From Hydractinia symbiolongicarpus (lineage: Eukaryota > Cnidaria > Hydrozoa > Anthoathecata > Hydractiniidae), in the NCBI RefSeq assembly GCF_029227915.1, contig NC_079885.1, positions 14,333,001 through 14,397,000 on the forward strand: a stretch of DNA of 64,000 nucleotides, written 5' to 3'. Shown piece by piece: positions 35,984 through 49,070 of this stretch (position 1 is the stretch's first letter; each line of letters opens with the position of its first letter). Made by a program: the position numbers and the translations under genes. A model generated the notes under the pieces. That model saw nothing but the letters and a program-made list of their open reading frames with translations. It did not search any database and was not told where the DNA came from.

Positions 35984-36102
35984 GTCTACGACCATACCAC
36001 GATGAACACACCTGTTTTCGTCCGATCACGGAAGTTAAGCATCGTCGGGCCGGGATAGTACTTGGATGGGGAACCGCCTGGGAACTCCCGGTGTCGTAGG
36101 CT
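35984..36102 (+). rRNA. 5S rRNA: 5S rRNA copy 64
   Basis: C34T and G89A; duplicate of copy 58. 3' spacer class C. Confidence 0.95.
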
Positions 36103-36552
36103 ATTGACTTTTTCACGTTACATTATTTATCACTACGATTGTGACGTATCTTTTTTACGCAATAGCCGCTGAGTAAATCATGTAAGCGACTTGATTAGAA
36201 GTTTCTTTCCCTTCAAAACGGCTACGATCTGGCTGCAATAAATGCGCCACGTCGCAAATGAATGGATTAAGAGCGTCAGACAAAGAAAATGGCGATGTAG
36301 TTACTTTGCTAATTAACTTTGTCATATGAAAATTAAGACTGAAAGTACCCTAGATTGCCTTCGTTGGAACTTTTTACGGGAAATCTTAAAGCGCATGGTT
36401 GTCGTAAATAATGGATAGCGCTTAAAAAGAGCTTTCAAATGCACATAAACACGACCTATTTCGGATAATCCAGTCAAGAAATATGACCTTTAAAGTTTAA
36501 ACCATTTTCGATGTAATGTGCTAATAAATCGTAGATATCTGCCCGTTTGTTT

Positions 36553-36671
36553 GTCTACGACCATACCACGATGAACACACCTGTTCTCATCCGATCACGG
36601 AAGTTAAGCATCGTCGGGCCGGGATAGTACTTGGATGGGGGACCGCCTGGGAACTCCCAGTGTCGTAGGCT
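36553..36671 (+). rRNA. 5S rRNA: 5S rRNA copy 65
   Basis: G37A and G107A; duplicate of copy 59. 3' spacer class B. Confidence 0.95.
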
Positions 36672-37121
36672 ATTGACTTTTTCACGTCACATTATTTATC
36701 ATTACGACTGTGACGTATCTTTTTTACGCAATAGCCGCTGAGTAAATCAAGTAAGAGACATGATTAGAAGTTGCTTTCCCTTAAAAAGGGCTACAATCTT
36801 GCTGCAATAAATGCGCCACGTCGCAAATGAATGGATTAAGAGCGTCAGACAAAGAAAATGGCGATGTAGTTACTTTGCTAATTAACTTTGTCATATGAAA
36901 ATTAAGTCTGAAAGTACCCCAGATTGCTTTCGTTGGAACTTTTTACCGGAAATCTTAAAGCGCATGGTTGTCGTAAATAATGGATAGCGCTTGAAAAGAG
37001 CTTTCAAATGCACTTAAACACGAACTATTTCCGATCACCCAGTCAAGAATTATGATCTTTAAAATTTGAACCATTTTCGATGTAATGTGCTAATAAATCG
37101 TAGATATCTACCCGTATGTTT

Positions 37122-37240
37122 GTCTACGACCATACCACGATGAACACACCTGTTCTCGTCCGATCACGGAAGTTAAGCATCGTCGGGCCGGGATAGTACT
37201 TGGATGGGGGACCGCCTGGGAACTCCCGGTGTCGTAGGCT
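37122..37240 (+). rRNA. 5S rRNA: 5S rRNA copy 66
   Basis: Exact majority sequence; duplicate of copy 60, both preceded by the rare GCACTTAAACACG. 3' spacer class C. Confidence 0.97.
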
Positions 37241-37690
37241 ATTGACTTTTTCACGTTACATTATTTATCATTACGATTGTGACGTATCTTTTTTACGCAA
37301 TAGCCGCTGAGTAAATCATGTAAGCGACTTGATTAGAAGTTTCTTTCCCTTCAAAACGGCTACGATCTGGCTGCAATTAATGCGCCACGTCGCAAATGAA
37401 TGGATTACGAGCGTCAGACAAAGAAAATGGCGATGTAGTTACTTTCCTAATTAACTTTGTCATATGAAAATTAAGACTGAAAGTACCCTAGATTGCCTTC
37501 GTTGGAACTTTTTACCGGAAATCTTAAAGCGCATTACTGTCGTAAAGAATCGATAGCGCTTAAAAAGAGCTTTCAAATGCACATAAACACGACCTATTTC
37601 GGATAATCCAGTCAAGAATTATGATCTTTAAAATTTGAACCATTTTCGATGTAATGTGCTAATAAATCGGAGATATCTACCCGTATGTTT

Positions 37691-37809
37691 GTCTACGACC
37701 ATACCACGATGAACACACCTGTTTTCGTCCGATCACGGAAGTTAAGCATCGTCGGGCCGGGATAGTACTTGGATGGGGAACCGCCTGGGAACTCCCGGTG
37801 TCGTAGGCT
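37691..37809 (+). rRNA. 5S rRNA: 5S rRNA copy 67
   Basis: C34T and G89A; third member of the 58/64 lineage. 3' spacer class C. Confidence 0.95.
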
Positions 37810-38259
37810 ATTGACTTTTTCACGTTACATTATTTATCACTACGATTGTGACGTATCTTTTTTACGCAATAGCCGCTGAGTAAATCATGTAAGCGACTTG
37901 ATTAGAAGTTTCTTTCCCTTCAAAACGGCTACGATCTGGCTGCAATAAATGCGCCACGTCGCAAATGAATGGATTAAGAGCGTCAGACAAAGAAAATGGC
38001 GATGTAGTTACTTTGCTAATTAACTTTGTCATATGAAAATTAAGACTGAAAGTACCCTAGATTGCCTTCGTTGGAACTTTTTACGGGAAATCTTAAAGCG
38101 CATGGTTGTCGTAAATAATGGATAGCGCTTAAAAAGAGCTTTCAAATGCACATAAACACGACCTATTTCGGATAATCCAGTCAAGAAATATGACCTTTAA
38201 AGTTTAAACCATTTTCGATGTAATGTGCTAATAAATCGTAGATATCTGCCCGTTTGTTT

Positions 38260-38378
38260 GTCTACGACCATACCACGATGAACACACCTGTTCTCATCCG
38301 ATCACGGAAGTTAAGCATCGTCGGGCCGGGATAGTACTTGGATGGGGGACCGCCTGGGAACTCCCAGTGTCGTAGGCT
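38260..38378 (+). rRNA. 5S rRNA: 5S rRNA copy 68
   Basis: G37A and G107A; third member of the 59/65 lineage. Reads ATTGAA before the T5 instead of ATTGAC. 3' spacer class B. Confidence 0.95.
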
Positions 38379-38828
38379 ATTGAATTTTTCACGTCACATT
38401 ATTAATCATTACGACTGTGACGTATCTTTTTTACGCAATAGCCGCTGAGTAAATCAAGTAAGAGACATGATTAGAAGTTGCTTTCCCTTAAAAAGGGCTA
38501 CAATCTTGCTGCAATAAATGCGCCACGTCGCAAATGAATGGATTAAGAGCGTCAGAAAAAGAAAATGGCGATGTAGTTACTTTGCTAATTAACTTTGTCA
38601 TATGAAAATTAAGTCTGAAAGTACCCCAGATTGCTTTCGTTGGAACTTTTTACCGGAAATCTTAAAGCGCATGGTTGTCGTAAATAATGGATAGCGCTTG
38701 AAAAGAGCTTTCAAATGCACATAAACACGAACTATTTCCGATCACCCAGTCAAGAATTATGATCTTTAAAATTTGAACCATTTTCGATGTAATGTGCTAA
38801 TAAATCGTAGATATCTACCCGTATGTTT

Positions 38829-38947
38829 GTCTACGACCATACCACGATGAACACACCTGTTCTCGTCCGATCACGGAAGTTATGCATCGTCGGGCCGGGA
38901 TAGTACTTGGATGGGGGACCGCCTGGGAACTCCCGGTGTCGTAGGCT
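38829..38947 (+). rRNA. 5S rRNA: 5S rRNA copy 69
   Basis: A55T in box A (GTTATGCATC). First of five copies with this change. 3' spacer class C. Confidence 0.95.
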
Positions 38948-39397
38948 ATTGACTTTTTCACGTTACATTATTTATCATTACGATTGTGACGTATCTTTTT
39001 TACGCAATAGCCGCTGAGTAAATCATGTAAGCGACTTGATTAGAAGTTTCTTTCCCTTCAAAACGGCTACGATCTGGCTTCAATTAATGCGCCACGTCGC
39101 AAATGAATGGATTACGAGCGTCAGACAAAGAAAATGGCGATGTATTTAATTTGCTAATTAACTTTGTCATATGAAAATTAAGTCTGAAAGTACCCTAGAT
39201 TGCCTTCGTTGGAACTTTTTACCGGAAATCTTAAAGCGCATTTTTGTCGTAAAGAATCGATAGCGCTTAAAAAGAGCTTTCAAATGCACATAAACACGAG
39301 CTATTTCCGATCACCCAGTCAAGAAATTTGATCTTTAAAATTTGAACCATTTTCGATGTAATGTGCTAATAAATCGTAGATATCTGCCCGTTTGTTT

Positions 39398-39516
39398 GTC
39401 TACGACCATACCACGATGAACACACCTGTTCTCGTCCGATCACGGAAGTTAAGCATCGTCGGGCCGGGATAGTACTTGGATGGGGAACCACCTGGGAACT
39501 CCCGGTGTCGTAGGCT
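39398..39516 (+). rRNA. 5S rRNA: 5S rRNA copy 70
   Basis: G89A and G93A (AACCACCTGG) in box C. 3' spacer class B with CAATGGCCGC and ATGATTAGATT. Confidence 0.95.
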
Positions 39517-39966
39517 ATTGACTTTTTCACGTTACATTATTTATCATTACGACTGTGACGTATCTTTTTTACGCAATGGCCGCTGAGTAAATCAAGTAAG
39601 AGACATGATTAGAAGTTTCTTTCCCTTAAAAAGGGCTACAATCTTGCTGCAATAAATTCGCCACGTCGCAAATGATTAGATTACGAGCGTCAGACAAAGT
39701 AAATGGCAATGTACTTACTTTGCTAACTAACTTTGTCATATGAAAATTAAGTCTAAAAGTACCCTAAATTGCCTTCGTTGGAACTTTTTACCGGAAATCT
39801 TAAAGCGTATTATTGTCGTAAAGAATCGATATCGCTTAAAAAGAGCTTTCAAATGCACATAAACACGAACTATTTCCGATCACCCAGTCAAGAATTATGA
39901 TCTTTAAAATTTGAACCATTTTCGATGTAATGTGCTAATAAATCGTAGATATCTGCCCGTATGTTT

Positions 39967-40085
39967 GTCTACGACCATACCACGGTGAACACACCTGTTC
40001 TCGTCCGATCACGGAAGTTAAGCATCGTCGGGCCTGGATAGTACTTGGATGGGGGACCGCCTGGGAACTCCCGGTGTCGTAGGCT
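39967..40085 (+). rRNA. 5S rRNA: 5S rRNA copy 71
   Basis: G69T (breaks G69-C106) and a private A19G. 3' spacer class A. Confidence 0.95.
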
Positions 40086-40535
40086 ATTGACTTTTTCACG
40101 TTACATTATTTATCATTACGACTGTGACGTATCTTTTTTACGCAATAGCCGCTGAGTAAATCAAGAATAAGACATGATTAGAAGTTGCTTTCCCAGCAAA
40201 ACGGCTACAATCGTGCTGCAATAAATGCGCCACGTCGCAAATGAATGGATTAAGAGCGTCAGACAAAGAAAATGGCGATGTAGTTACTTTGCTAATTAAC
40301 TTTGTCATATGAAAATTAAGTCTGAAAGTACCCTAGATTGCCTTCGTTGGAACTTTTTACCGGAAATCTTAAAGCGCATTATTGTCGTAAATAATGGATA
40401 GCGCTTGAAAAGAGCTTTCAAATGCACATAAACACGAACTATTTCCGATCACCCAGTCAAGAATTATGATCTTTAAAATTTGAACCATTTTCGATGTAAT
40501 GTGCTAATAAATCGTAGATATCTACCCGTATGTTT

Positions 40536-40654
40536 GTCTACGACCATACCACGATGAACACACCTGTTCTCGTCCGATCACGGAAGTTATGCATCGTCGG
40601 GCCGGGATAGTACTTGGATGGGGGACCGCCTGGGAACTCCCGGTGTCGTAGGCT
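40536..40654 (+). rRNA. 5S rRNA: 5S rRNA copy 72
   Basis: A55T; starts the second A55T / G93A / G69T trimer. 3' spacer class C. Confidence 0.95.
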
Positions 40655-41104
40655 ATTGACTTTTTCACGTTACATTATTTATCATTACGATTGTGACGTA
40701 TCTTTTTTACGCAATAGCCGCTGAGTAAATCATGTAAGCGACTTGATTAGAAGTTTCTTTCCCTTCAAAACGGCTACGATCTGGCTTCAATTAATGCGCC
40801 ACGTCGCAAATGAATGGATTACGAGCGTCAGACAAAGAAAATGGCGATGTATTTAATTTGCTAATTAACTTTGTCATATGAAAATTAAGTCTGAAAGTAC
40901 CCTAGATTGCCTTCGTTGGAACTTTTTACCGGAAATCTTAAAGCGCATTTTTGTCGTAAAGAATCGATAGCGCTTAAAAAGAGCTTTCAAATGCACATAA
41001 ACACGAGCTATTTCCGATCACCCAGTCAAGAAATTTGATCTTTAAAATTTGAACCATTTTCGATGTAATGTGCTAATAAATCGTAGATATCTGCCCGTTT
41101 GTTT

Positions 41105-41223
41105 GTCTACGACCATACCACGATGAACACACCTGTTCTCGTCCGATCACGGAAGTTAAGCATCGTCGGGCCGGGATAGTACTTGGATGGGGAACCACCT
41201 GGGAACTCCCGGTGTCGTAGGCT
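41105..41223 (+). rRNA. 5S rRNA: 5S rRNA copy 73
   Basis: G89A and G93A, as copy 70. 3' spacer class B. Confidence 0.95.
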
Positions 41224-41673
41224 ATTGACTTTTTCACGTTACATTATTTATCATTACGACTGTGACGTATCTTTTTTACGCAATGGCCGCTGAGTAAATC
41301 AAGTAAGAGACATGATTAGAAGTTTCTTTCCCTTAAAAAGGGCTACAATCTTGCTGCAATAAATTCGCCACGTCGCAAATGATTAGATTACGAGCGTCAG
41401 ACAAAGTAAATGGCAATGTACTTACTTTGCTAACTAACTTTGTCATATGAAAATTAAGTCTAAAAGTACCCTAAATTGCCTTCGTTGGAACTTTTTACCG
41501 GAAATCTTAAAGCGCATTATTGTCGTAAAGAATCGATATCGCTTAAAAAGAGCTTTCAAATGCACATAAACACGAACTATTTCCGATCACCCAGTCAAGA
41601 ATTATGATCTTTAAAATTTGAACCATTTTCGATGTAATGTGCTAATAAATCGTAGATATCTGCCCGTATGTTT

Positions 41674-41792
41674 GTCTACGACCATACCACGATGAACACA
41701 CCTGTTCTCGTCCGATCACGGAAGTTAAGCATCGTCGGGCCTGGATAGTACTTGGATGGGGGACCGCCTGGGAACTCCCGGTGTCGTAGGCT
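41674..41792 (+). rRNA. 5S rRNA: 5S rRNA copy 74
   Basis: G69T. 3' spacer class A with AAGAAAAAGAC. Confidence 0.95.
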
Positions 41793-42242
41793 ATTGACTT
41801 TTTCACGTTACATTATTTATCATTACGACTGTGACGTATCTTTTTTACGCAATAGCCGCTGAGTAAATCAAGAAAAAGACATGATTAGAAGTTGCTTTCC
41901 CAGCAAAACGGCTACAATCGTGCTGCAATAAATCCGCCACGTCGCAAATGAATGGATTAAGAGCGTCAGACAAAGAAAATGGCGATGTAGTTACTTTGCT
42001 AATTAACTTTGTCATATGAAAATTAAGACTGAAAGTACCCTAGATTGCCTTCGTTGGAACTTTTTACGGGAAATCTTAAAGCGCATGGTTGTCGTAAATA
42101 ATGGATAGCGCTTAAAAAGAGCTTTCAAATGCACATAAACACGACCTATTTCGGATAATCCAGTCAAGAAATATGACCTTTAAAGTTTAAACCATTTTCG
42201 ATGTAATGTGCTAATAAATCGTAGATATCTGCCCGTTTGTTT

Positions 42243-42361
42243 GTCTACGACCATACCACGATGAACACACCTGTTCTCATCCGATCACGGAAGTTAAGCA
42301 TCGTCGGGCCGGGATAGTACTTGGATGGGGGACCGCCTGGGAACTCCCGGTGTCGTAGGCT
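42243..42361 (+). rRNA. 5S rRNA: 5S rRNA copy 75
   Basis: G37A with its usual upstream haplotype. 3' spacer class B. Confidence 0.96.
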
Positions 42362-42811
42362 ATTGACTTTTTCACGTCACATTATTTATCATTACGACTG
42401 TGACGTATCTTTTTTACGCAATAGCCGCTGAGTAAATCAAGTAAGAGACATGATTAGAAGTTGCTTTCCCTTAAAAAGGGCTACAATCTTGCTGCAATAA
42501 ATGCGCCACGTCGCAAATGAATGGATTAAGAGCGTCAGACAAAGAAAATGGCGATGTAGTTACTTTGCTAATTAACTTTGTCATATGAAAATTAAGTCTG
42601 AAAGTACCCCAGATTGCTTTCGTTGGAACTTTTTACCGGAAATCTTAAAGCGCATGGTTGTCGTAAATAATGGATAGCGCTTGAAAAGAGCTTTCAAATG
42701 CACATAAACACGAACTATTTCCGATCACCCAGTCAAGAATTATGATCTTTAAAATTTGAACCATTTTCGATGTAATGTGCTAATAAATCGTAGATATCTA
42801 CCCGTATGTTT

Positions 42812-42930
42812 GTCTACGACCATACCACGATGAACACACCTGTTCTCGTCCGATCACGGAAGTTATGCATCGTCGGGCCGGGATAGTACTTGGATGGGGG
42901 ACCGCCTGGGAACTCCCGGTGTCGTAGGCT
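42812..42930 (+). rRNA. 5S rRNA: 5S rRNA copy 76
   Basis: A55T; third trimer. 3' spacer class C. Confidence 0.95.
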
Positions 42931-43380
42931 ATTGACTTTTTCACGTTACATTATTTATCATTACGATTGTGACGTATCTTTTTTACGCAATAGCCGCTGA
43001 GTAAATCATGTAAGCGACTTGATTAGAAGTTTCTTTCCCTTCAAAACGGCTACGATCTGGCTTCAATTAATGCGCCACGTCGCAAATGAATGGATTACGA
43101 GCGTCAGACAAAGAAAATGGCGATGTATTTAATTTGCTAATTAACTTTGTCATATGAAAATTAAGTCTGAAAGTACCCTAGATTGCCTTCGTTGGAACTT
43201 TTTACCGGAAATCTTAAAGCGCATTTTTGTCGTAAAGAATCGATAGCGCTTAAAAAGAGCTTTCAAATGCACATAAACACGAGCTATTTCCGATCACCCA
43301 GTCAAGAAAATTGATCTTTAAAATTTGAACCATTTTCGATGTAATGTGCTAATAAATCGTAGATATCTGCCCGTTTGTTT

Positions 43381-43499
43381 GTCTACGACCATACCACGAT
43401 GAACACACCTGTTCTCGTCCGATCACGGAAGTTAAGCATCGTCGGGCCAGGATAGTACTTGGATGGGGAACCACCTGGGAACTGCCGGTGTCGTAGGCT
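43381..43499 (+). rRNA. 5S rRNA: 5S rRNA copy 77
   Basis: G69A, G89A, G93A and a private C104G: two helix V changes together. Also CACGTAACATT after the terminator. Among the most altered 119-nt copies. 3' spacer class B. Confidence 0.92.
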
Positions 43500-43949
43500 A
43501 TTGACTTTTTCACGTAACATTATTTATCATTACGACTGTGACGTATCTTTTTTACGCAATGGCCGCTGAGTAAATCAAGTAAGAGACATGATTAGAAGTT
43601 TCTTTCCCTTAAAAAGGGCTACAATCTTGCTGCAATAAATTCGCCACGTCGCAAATGATTAGATTACGAGCGTCAGACAAAGTAAATGGCAATGTACTTA
43701 CTTTGCTAACTAACTTTGTCATATGAAAATTAAGTCTAAAAGTACCCTAAATTGCCTTCGTTGGAACTTTTTACCGGAAATCTTAAAGCGCATTATTGTC
43801 GTAAAGAATCGATATCGCTTAAAAAGAGCTTTCAAATGCACATAAACACGAACTATTTCCGATCACCCAGTCAAGAATTATGATCTTTAAAATTTGAACC
43901 ATTTTCGATGTAATGTGCTAATAAATCGTAGATATCTGCCCGTATGTTT

Positions 43950-44068
43950 GTCTACGACCATACCACGATGAACACACCTGTTCTCGTCCGATCACGGAAG
44001 TTAAGCATCGTCGGGCCTGGATAGTACTTGGATGGGGGACCGCCTGGGAACTCCCGGTGTCGTAGGCT
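43950..44068 (+). rRNA. 5S rRNA: 5S rRNA copy 78
   Basis: G69T. 3' spacer class A. Confidence 0.95.
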
Positions 44069-44518
44069 ATTGACTTTTTCACGTTACATTATTTATCATT
44101 ACGACTGTGACGTATCTTTTTTACGCAATAGCCGCTGAGTAAATCAAGAAAAAGACATGATTAGAAGTTGCTTTCCCAGCAAAACGGCTACAATCGTGCT
44201 GCAATAAATGCGCCACGTCGCAAATGAATGGATTACGAGCGTCAGACAAAGAAAATGGCGATGTACTTAGTTTGCTTACTAACTTTGTCATATGAAAATT
44301 AAGTCTGAAAGTAGCCTAGATTGCATTCGTTGGAACTTTTTACCGGAAATCTTAAAGCGCATGGTTGTCGTAAATAATGGATAGCGCTTAAAAAGGGCTT
44401 TCAAATGCACATAAACACGACTTATTTCGGACAAACCAGTCAAGAAATATGATCTTTAAAGCTTAAACCATTTTCGATGTAATGTGCTAATAAATCGTAG
44501 ATATCTGCCCGTTTGTTT

Positions 44519-44637
44519 GTCTACGACCATACCACGATGAACACACCTGTTCTCGTCCGATCACGGAAGTTAAGCATCGTCGGGCCGGGATAGTACTTGG
44601 ATGGGGAACCACCTGGGAACTCCCGGTGTCGTAGGCT
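44519..44637 (+). rRNA. 5S rRNA: 5S rRNA copy 79
   Basis: G89A and G93A on a different upstream haplotype (GGACAAACCAG). 3' spacer class B. Confidence 0.95.
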
Positions 44638-45087
44638 ATTGACTTTTTCACGTTACATTATTTATCATTACGACTGTGACGTATCTTTTTTACGCAATGG
44701 CCGCTGAGTAAATCAAGTAAGAGACATGATTAGAAGTTTCTTTCCCTTAAAAAGGGCTACAATCTTGCTGCAATAAATTCGCCACGTCGCAAATGATTAG
44801 ATTACGAGCGTCAGACAAAGTAAATGGCAATGTACTTACTTTGCTAACTAACTTTGTCATATGAAAATTAAGTCTAAAAGTACCCTAAATTGCCTTCGTT
44901 GGAACTTTTTACCGGAAATCTTAAAGCGCATTATTGTCGTAAAGAATCGATATCGCTTAAAAAGAGCTTTCAAATGCACATAAACACGAACTATTTCCGA
45001 TCACCCAGTCAAGAATTATGATCTTTAAAATTTGAACCATTTTCGATGTAATGTGCTAATAAATCGTAGATATCTGCCCGTATGTTT

Positions 45088-45206
45088 GTCTACGACCATA
45101 CCACGATGAACACACCTGTTCTCGTCCGATCACGGAAGTTAAGCATCGTCGGGCCTGGATAGTACTTGGATGGGGGACCGCCTGGGAACTCCCGGTGTCG
45201 TAGGCT
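45088..45206 (+). rRNA. 5S rRNA: 5S rRNA copy 80
   Basis: G69T. 3' spacer class A. Confidence 0.95.
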
Positions 45207-45656
45207 ATTGACTTTTTCACGTTACATTATTTATCATTACGACTGTGACGTATCTTTTTTACGCAATAGCCGCTGAGTAAATCAAGAAAAAGACATGATT
45301 AGAAGTTGCTTTCCCAGCAAAACGGCTACAATCGTGCTGCAATAAATGCGCCACGTCGCAAATGAATGGATTACGAGCGTCAGACAAAGAAAATGGCGAT
45401 GTGCTTAGTTTGCTTACTAACTTTGTCATATGAAAATTAAGTCTGAAAGTAGCCTAGATTGCATTCGTTGGAACTTTTTACCGGAAATCTTAAAGCGCAT
45501 GGTTGTCGTAAATAATGGATAGCGCTTAAAAAGGGCTTTCAAATGCACATAAACACGACTTATTTCGGACAAACCAGTCAAGAAATATGATCTTTAAAGC
45601 TTAAACCATTTTCGATGTAATGTGCTATTAAATCGTAGATATCTGCCCGTTTGTTT

Positions 45657-45775
45657 GTCTACGACCATACCACGATGAACACACCTGTTCTCGTCCGATC
45701 ACGGAAGTTAAGCATCGTCGGGCCGGGATAGTACTTGGATGGGGGACCGCCTGGGAACTCCCGGTGTCGTAGGCT
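45657..45775 (+). rRNA. 5S rRNA: 5S rRNA copy 81
   Basis: Exact majority sequence. The TATA-like box is TATTAAAT here. 3' spacer class A. Confidence 0.97.
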
Positions 45776-46225
45776 ATTGACTTTTTCACGTTACATTATT
45801 AATCATTACGACTGTGACGTATCTTTTTTACGCAATAGTCGCTGAGTAAATCAAGAAAGAGACATGATTAGAAGTTGCTTTCCCAGCAAAACGGCTACAA
45901 TCGTGCTGCAATAAATGCGCCACGTCGCAAATGAATGGATTACGAGCGTCAGACAAAGAAAATGGCGATGTACTTACTTTGCTAACTAACTTTGTCATAT
46001 GAAAATTAAGTCTGAAAGTACCCTAGATTGCATTCGTTGGAACTTTTTACCGGAAATCTTAAAGCGCATGGTTGTCGTAAATAATGGATAGCGCTTAAAA
46101 AGAACTTTCAAATGCACATAAACACGACCTATTTCGGATAAACCAGTCAAGAAATATGATCTTTAAAGCTTAAACCATTTTCGATGTAATGTGCTAATAA
46201 ATCGTAGATATCTGCCCGTTTGTTT

Positions 46226-46344
46226 GTCTACGACCATACCACGATGAACACACCTGTTCTCGTCCGATCACGGAAGTTAAGCATCGTCGGGACGGGATAG
46301 TACTTGGATGGGGGACCGCCTGGGAACTCCCGGTGTCGTAGGCT
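46226..46344 (+). rRNA. 5S rRNA: 5S rRNA copy 82
   Basis: Private C67A at the base of helix V. Reads ATTTAC before the T5. 3' spacer class B. Confidence 0.95.
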
Positions 46345-46794
46345 ATTTACTTTTTCACGTCACATTATTTATCATTACGATTGTGACGTATCTTTTTTAC
46401 GCAATAGCCGCTGAGTAAATCAAGTAAGAGACATGATTAGAAGTTGCTTTCCCTTAAAAAGGGCTACAATCTTGCTGCAATAAATGCGCCACGTCGCAAA
46501 TGAATGGATTAAGAGCGTCAGACAAAGAAAATGGCGATGTAGTTAATTTGCTAATTAACTTTGTCATATGAAAATTAAGTCTGAAAGTACCCTAGATTGC
46601 CTTCGTTGGAACTTTTTACCGGAAATCTTAAAGCGCATTATTGTCGTAAAGAATCGATAGCGCTTAAAAAGAGCTTTCAAATGCACATAAACACGACCTA
46701 TTTCCGATCACCCAGTCAAGAAATATGATCTTTAAAATTGGAACCATTTTCGATGTAATGTGCTAATAAATCGTAGATATCTGCCCGTTTGTTT

Positions 46795-46913
46795 GTCTAC
46801 GACCATACCACGATGAACACACCTGTTCTCGTCCGATCACGGAAGTTAAGCATCGTCGGGCCAGGATAGTACTTGGATGGGGAACCGCCTGGGAACTCCC
46901 GGTGTCGTAGGCT
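46795..46913 (+). rRNA. 5S rRNA: 5S rRNA copy 83
   Basis: G69A and G89A. 3' spacer class A. Confidence 0.95.
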
Positions 46914-47363
46914 ATTGACTTTTTCACGTTACATTATTTATCATTACGACTGTGACGTATCTTTTTTACGCAATAGTCGCTGAGTAAATCAAGAAAGAGA
47001 CATGATTAGAAGTTGCTTTCCCAGCAAAACGGCTACAATCGTGCTGCAATAAATGCGCCACGTCGCAAATGAATGGATTACGAGCGTCAGACAAAGAAAA
47101 TGGCGATGTACTTACTTTGCTAACTAACTTTGTCATATGAAAATTAAGTCTGAAAGTACCCTAGATTGCATTCGTTGGAACTTTTTACCGGAAATCTTAA
47201 AGCGCATGGTTGTCGTAAATAATGGATAGCGCTTAAAAAGAACTTTCAAATGCACATAAACACGACCTATTTCGGATAAACCAGTCAAGAAATATGATCT
47301 TTAAAGCTTAAACCATTTTCGATGTAATGTGCTAATAAATCGTAGATATCTGCCCGTTTGTTT

Positions 47364-47482
47364 GTCTACGACCATACCACGATGAACACACCTGTTCTCG
47401 TCCGATCACGGAAGTTAAGCATCGTCGGGCCGGGATAGTACTTGGATGGGGGACCGCCTGGGAACTCCCGGTGTCGTAGGCT
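47364..47482 (+). rRNA. 5S rRNA: 5S rRNA copy 84
   Basis: Exact majority sequence. 3' spacer class B (CCCTTGAAAAGGG). Confidence 0.97.
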
Positions 47483-47932
47483 ATTGACTTTTTCACGTCA
47501 CATTATTTATCATTACGATTGTGACGTATCTTTTTTACGCAATAGCCGCTGAGTAAATCAAGTAAGAGACATGATTAGAAGTTGCTTTCCCTTGAAAAGG
47601 GCTACAATCTTGCTGCAATAAATGCGCCACGTCGCAAATGAATGGATTAAGAGCGTCAGACAAAGAAAATGGCGATGTAGTTAATTTGCTAATTAACTTT
47701 GTCATATGAAAATTAAGTCTGAAAGTACCCTAGATTGCCTTCGTTGGAACTTTTTACCGGAAATCTTAAAGCGCATTATTGTCGTAAAGAATCGATAGCG
47801 CTTAAAAAGAGCTTTCAAATGCACATAAACACGACCTATTTCCGATCACCCAGTCAAGAAATATGATCTTTAAAATTGGAACCATTTTCGATGTAATGTG
47901 CTAATAAATCGTAGATATCTGCCCGTTTGTTT

Positions 47933-48051
47933 GTCTACGACCATACCACGATGAACACACCTGTTCTCGTCCGATCACGGAAGTTAAGCATCGTCGGGCC
48001 GGGATAGTACTTGGATGGGGGACCGCCTGGGAACTCCCGGTGTCGTAGGCT
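47933..48051 (+). rRNA. 5S rRNA: 5S rRNA copy 85
   Basis: Exact majority sequence. 3' spacer class F. Confidence 0.97.
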
Positions 48052-48501
48052 ATTGACTTTTTCACGTTACATTATTTATCATTACGACTGTGACGTATCT
48101 TTTTTACGCAATAGCCGCTGAGTAAATCAAGTAAGAGACATGATTAGAAGTTTCTTTCACTTAAAAAGGGCTACAATCTTGCTGCAATAAATTCGCCACG
48201 TCGCAAATGAATGGATTACGAGCGTCAGACAAAGAAAATGGCGATGTAGTTACTTTGCTAATTAACTTTGTCATATGAAAATTAAGACTGAAAGTACCCT
48301 AGATTGCCTTCGTTGGAACTTTTTACGGGAAATCTTAAAGCGCATGGTTGTCGTAAATAATGGATAGCGCTTAAAAAGAGCTTTCAAATGCACATAAACA
48401 CGACCTATTTCGGATAATCCAGTCAAGAAATATGACCTTTAAAGTTTAAACCATTTTCGATGTAATGTGCTAATAAATCGTAGATATCTGCCCGTTTGTT
48501 T

Positions 48502-48620
48502 GTCTACGACCATACCACGATGAACACACCTGTTCTCATCCGATCACGGAAGTTAAGCATCGTCGGGCCGGGATAGTACTTGGATGGGGGACCGCCTGGG
48601 AACTCCCGGTGTCGTAGGCT
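48502..48620 (+). rRNA. 5S rRNA: 5S rRNA copy 86
   Basis: G37A. 3' spacer class B. Paralogue of copy 75 (offset 6,259 bp). Confidence 0.96.
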
Positions 48621-49070
48621 ATTGACTTTTTCACGTCACATTATTTATCATTACGACTGTGACGTATCTTTTTTACGCAATAGCCGCTGAGTAAATCAAG
48701 TAAGAGACATGATTAGAAGTTGCTTTCCCTTAAAAAGGGCTACAATCTTGCTGCAATAAATGCGCCACGTCGCAAATGAATGGATTAAGAGCGTCAGACA
48801 AAGAAAATGGCGATGTAGTTACTTTGCTAATTAACTTTGTCATATGAAAATTAAGTCTGAAAGTACCCCAGATTGCTTTCGTTGGAACTTTTTACCGGAA
48901 ATCTTAAAGCGCATGGTTGTCGTAAATAATGGATAGCGCTTGAAAAGAGCTTTCAAATGCACATAAACACGAACTATTTCCGATCACCCAGTCAAGAATT
49001 ATGATCTTTAAAATTTGAACCATTTTCGATGTAATGTGCTAATAAATCGTAGATATCTACCCGTATGTTT

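Larger units (their letters stand above)
34141..37530 (+). repeat. Six-unit block 2, second copy (copies 61-66)
   Basis: Apparently identical to the preceding 3.4 kb at every marker compared. Identity this high means a very recent duplication or an assembly duplication. Right boundary is approximate. Confidence 0.85.
32571..38947 (+). repeat. Three-unit series C34T+G89A, G37A+G107A, unmarked
   Basis: The triplet occurs at copies 58-60, 64-66 and 67-69 (the last gene of 67-69 has gained A55T). It overlaps block 2 and shows that trimer expansion continued after the six-unit duplication. Confidence 0.75.
38829..44068 (+). repeat. Three-unit higher-order repeat (A55T, G89A+G93A, G69T)
   Basis: The ordered triplet occurs at copies 69-71, 72-74 and 76-78, and again at 87-89 (49071-50327). 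Spacer classes C, B, A follow the same order. The trimer period is 1,707 bp; one G37A unit (copy 75) separates the second and third. Confidence 0.85.
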
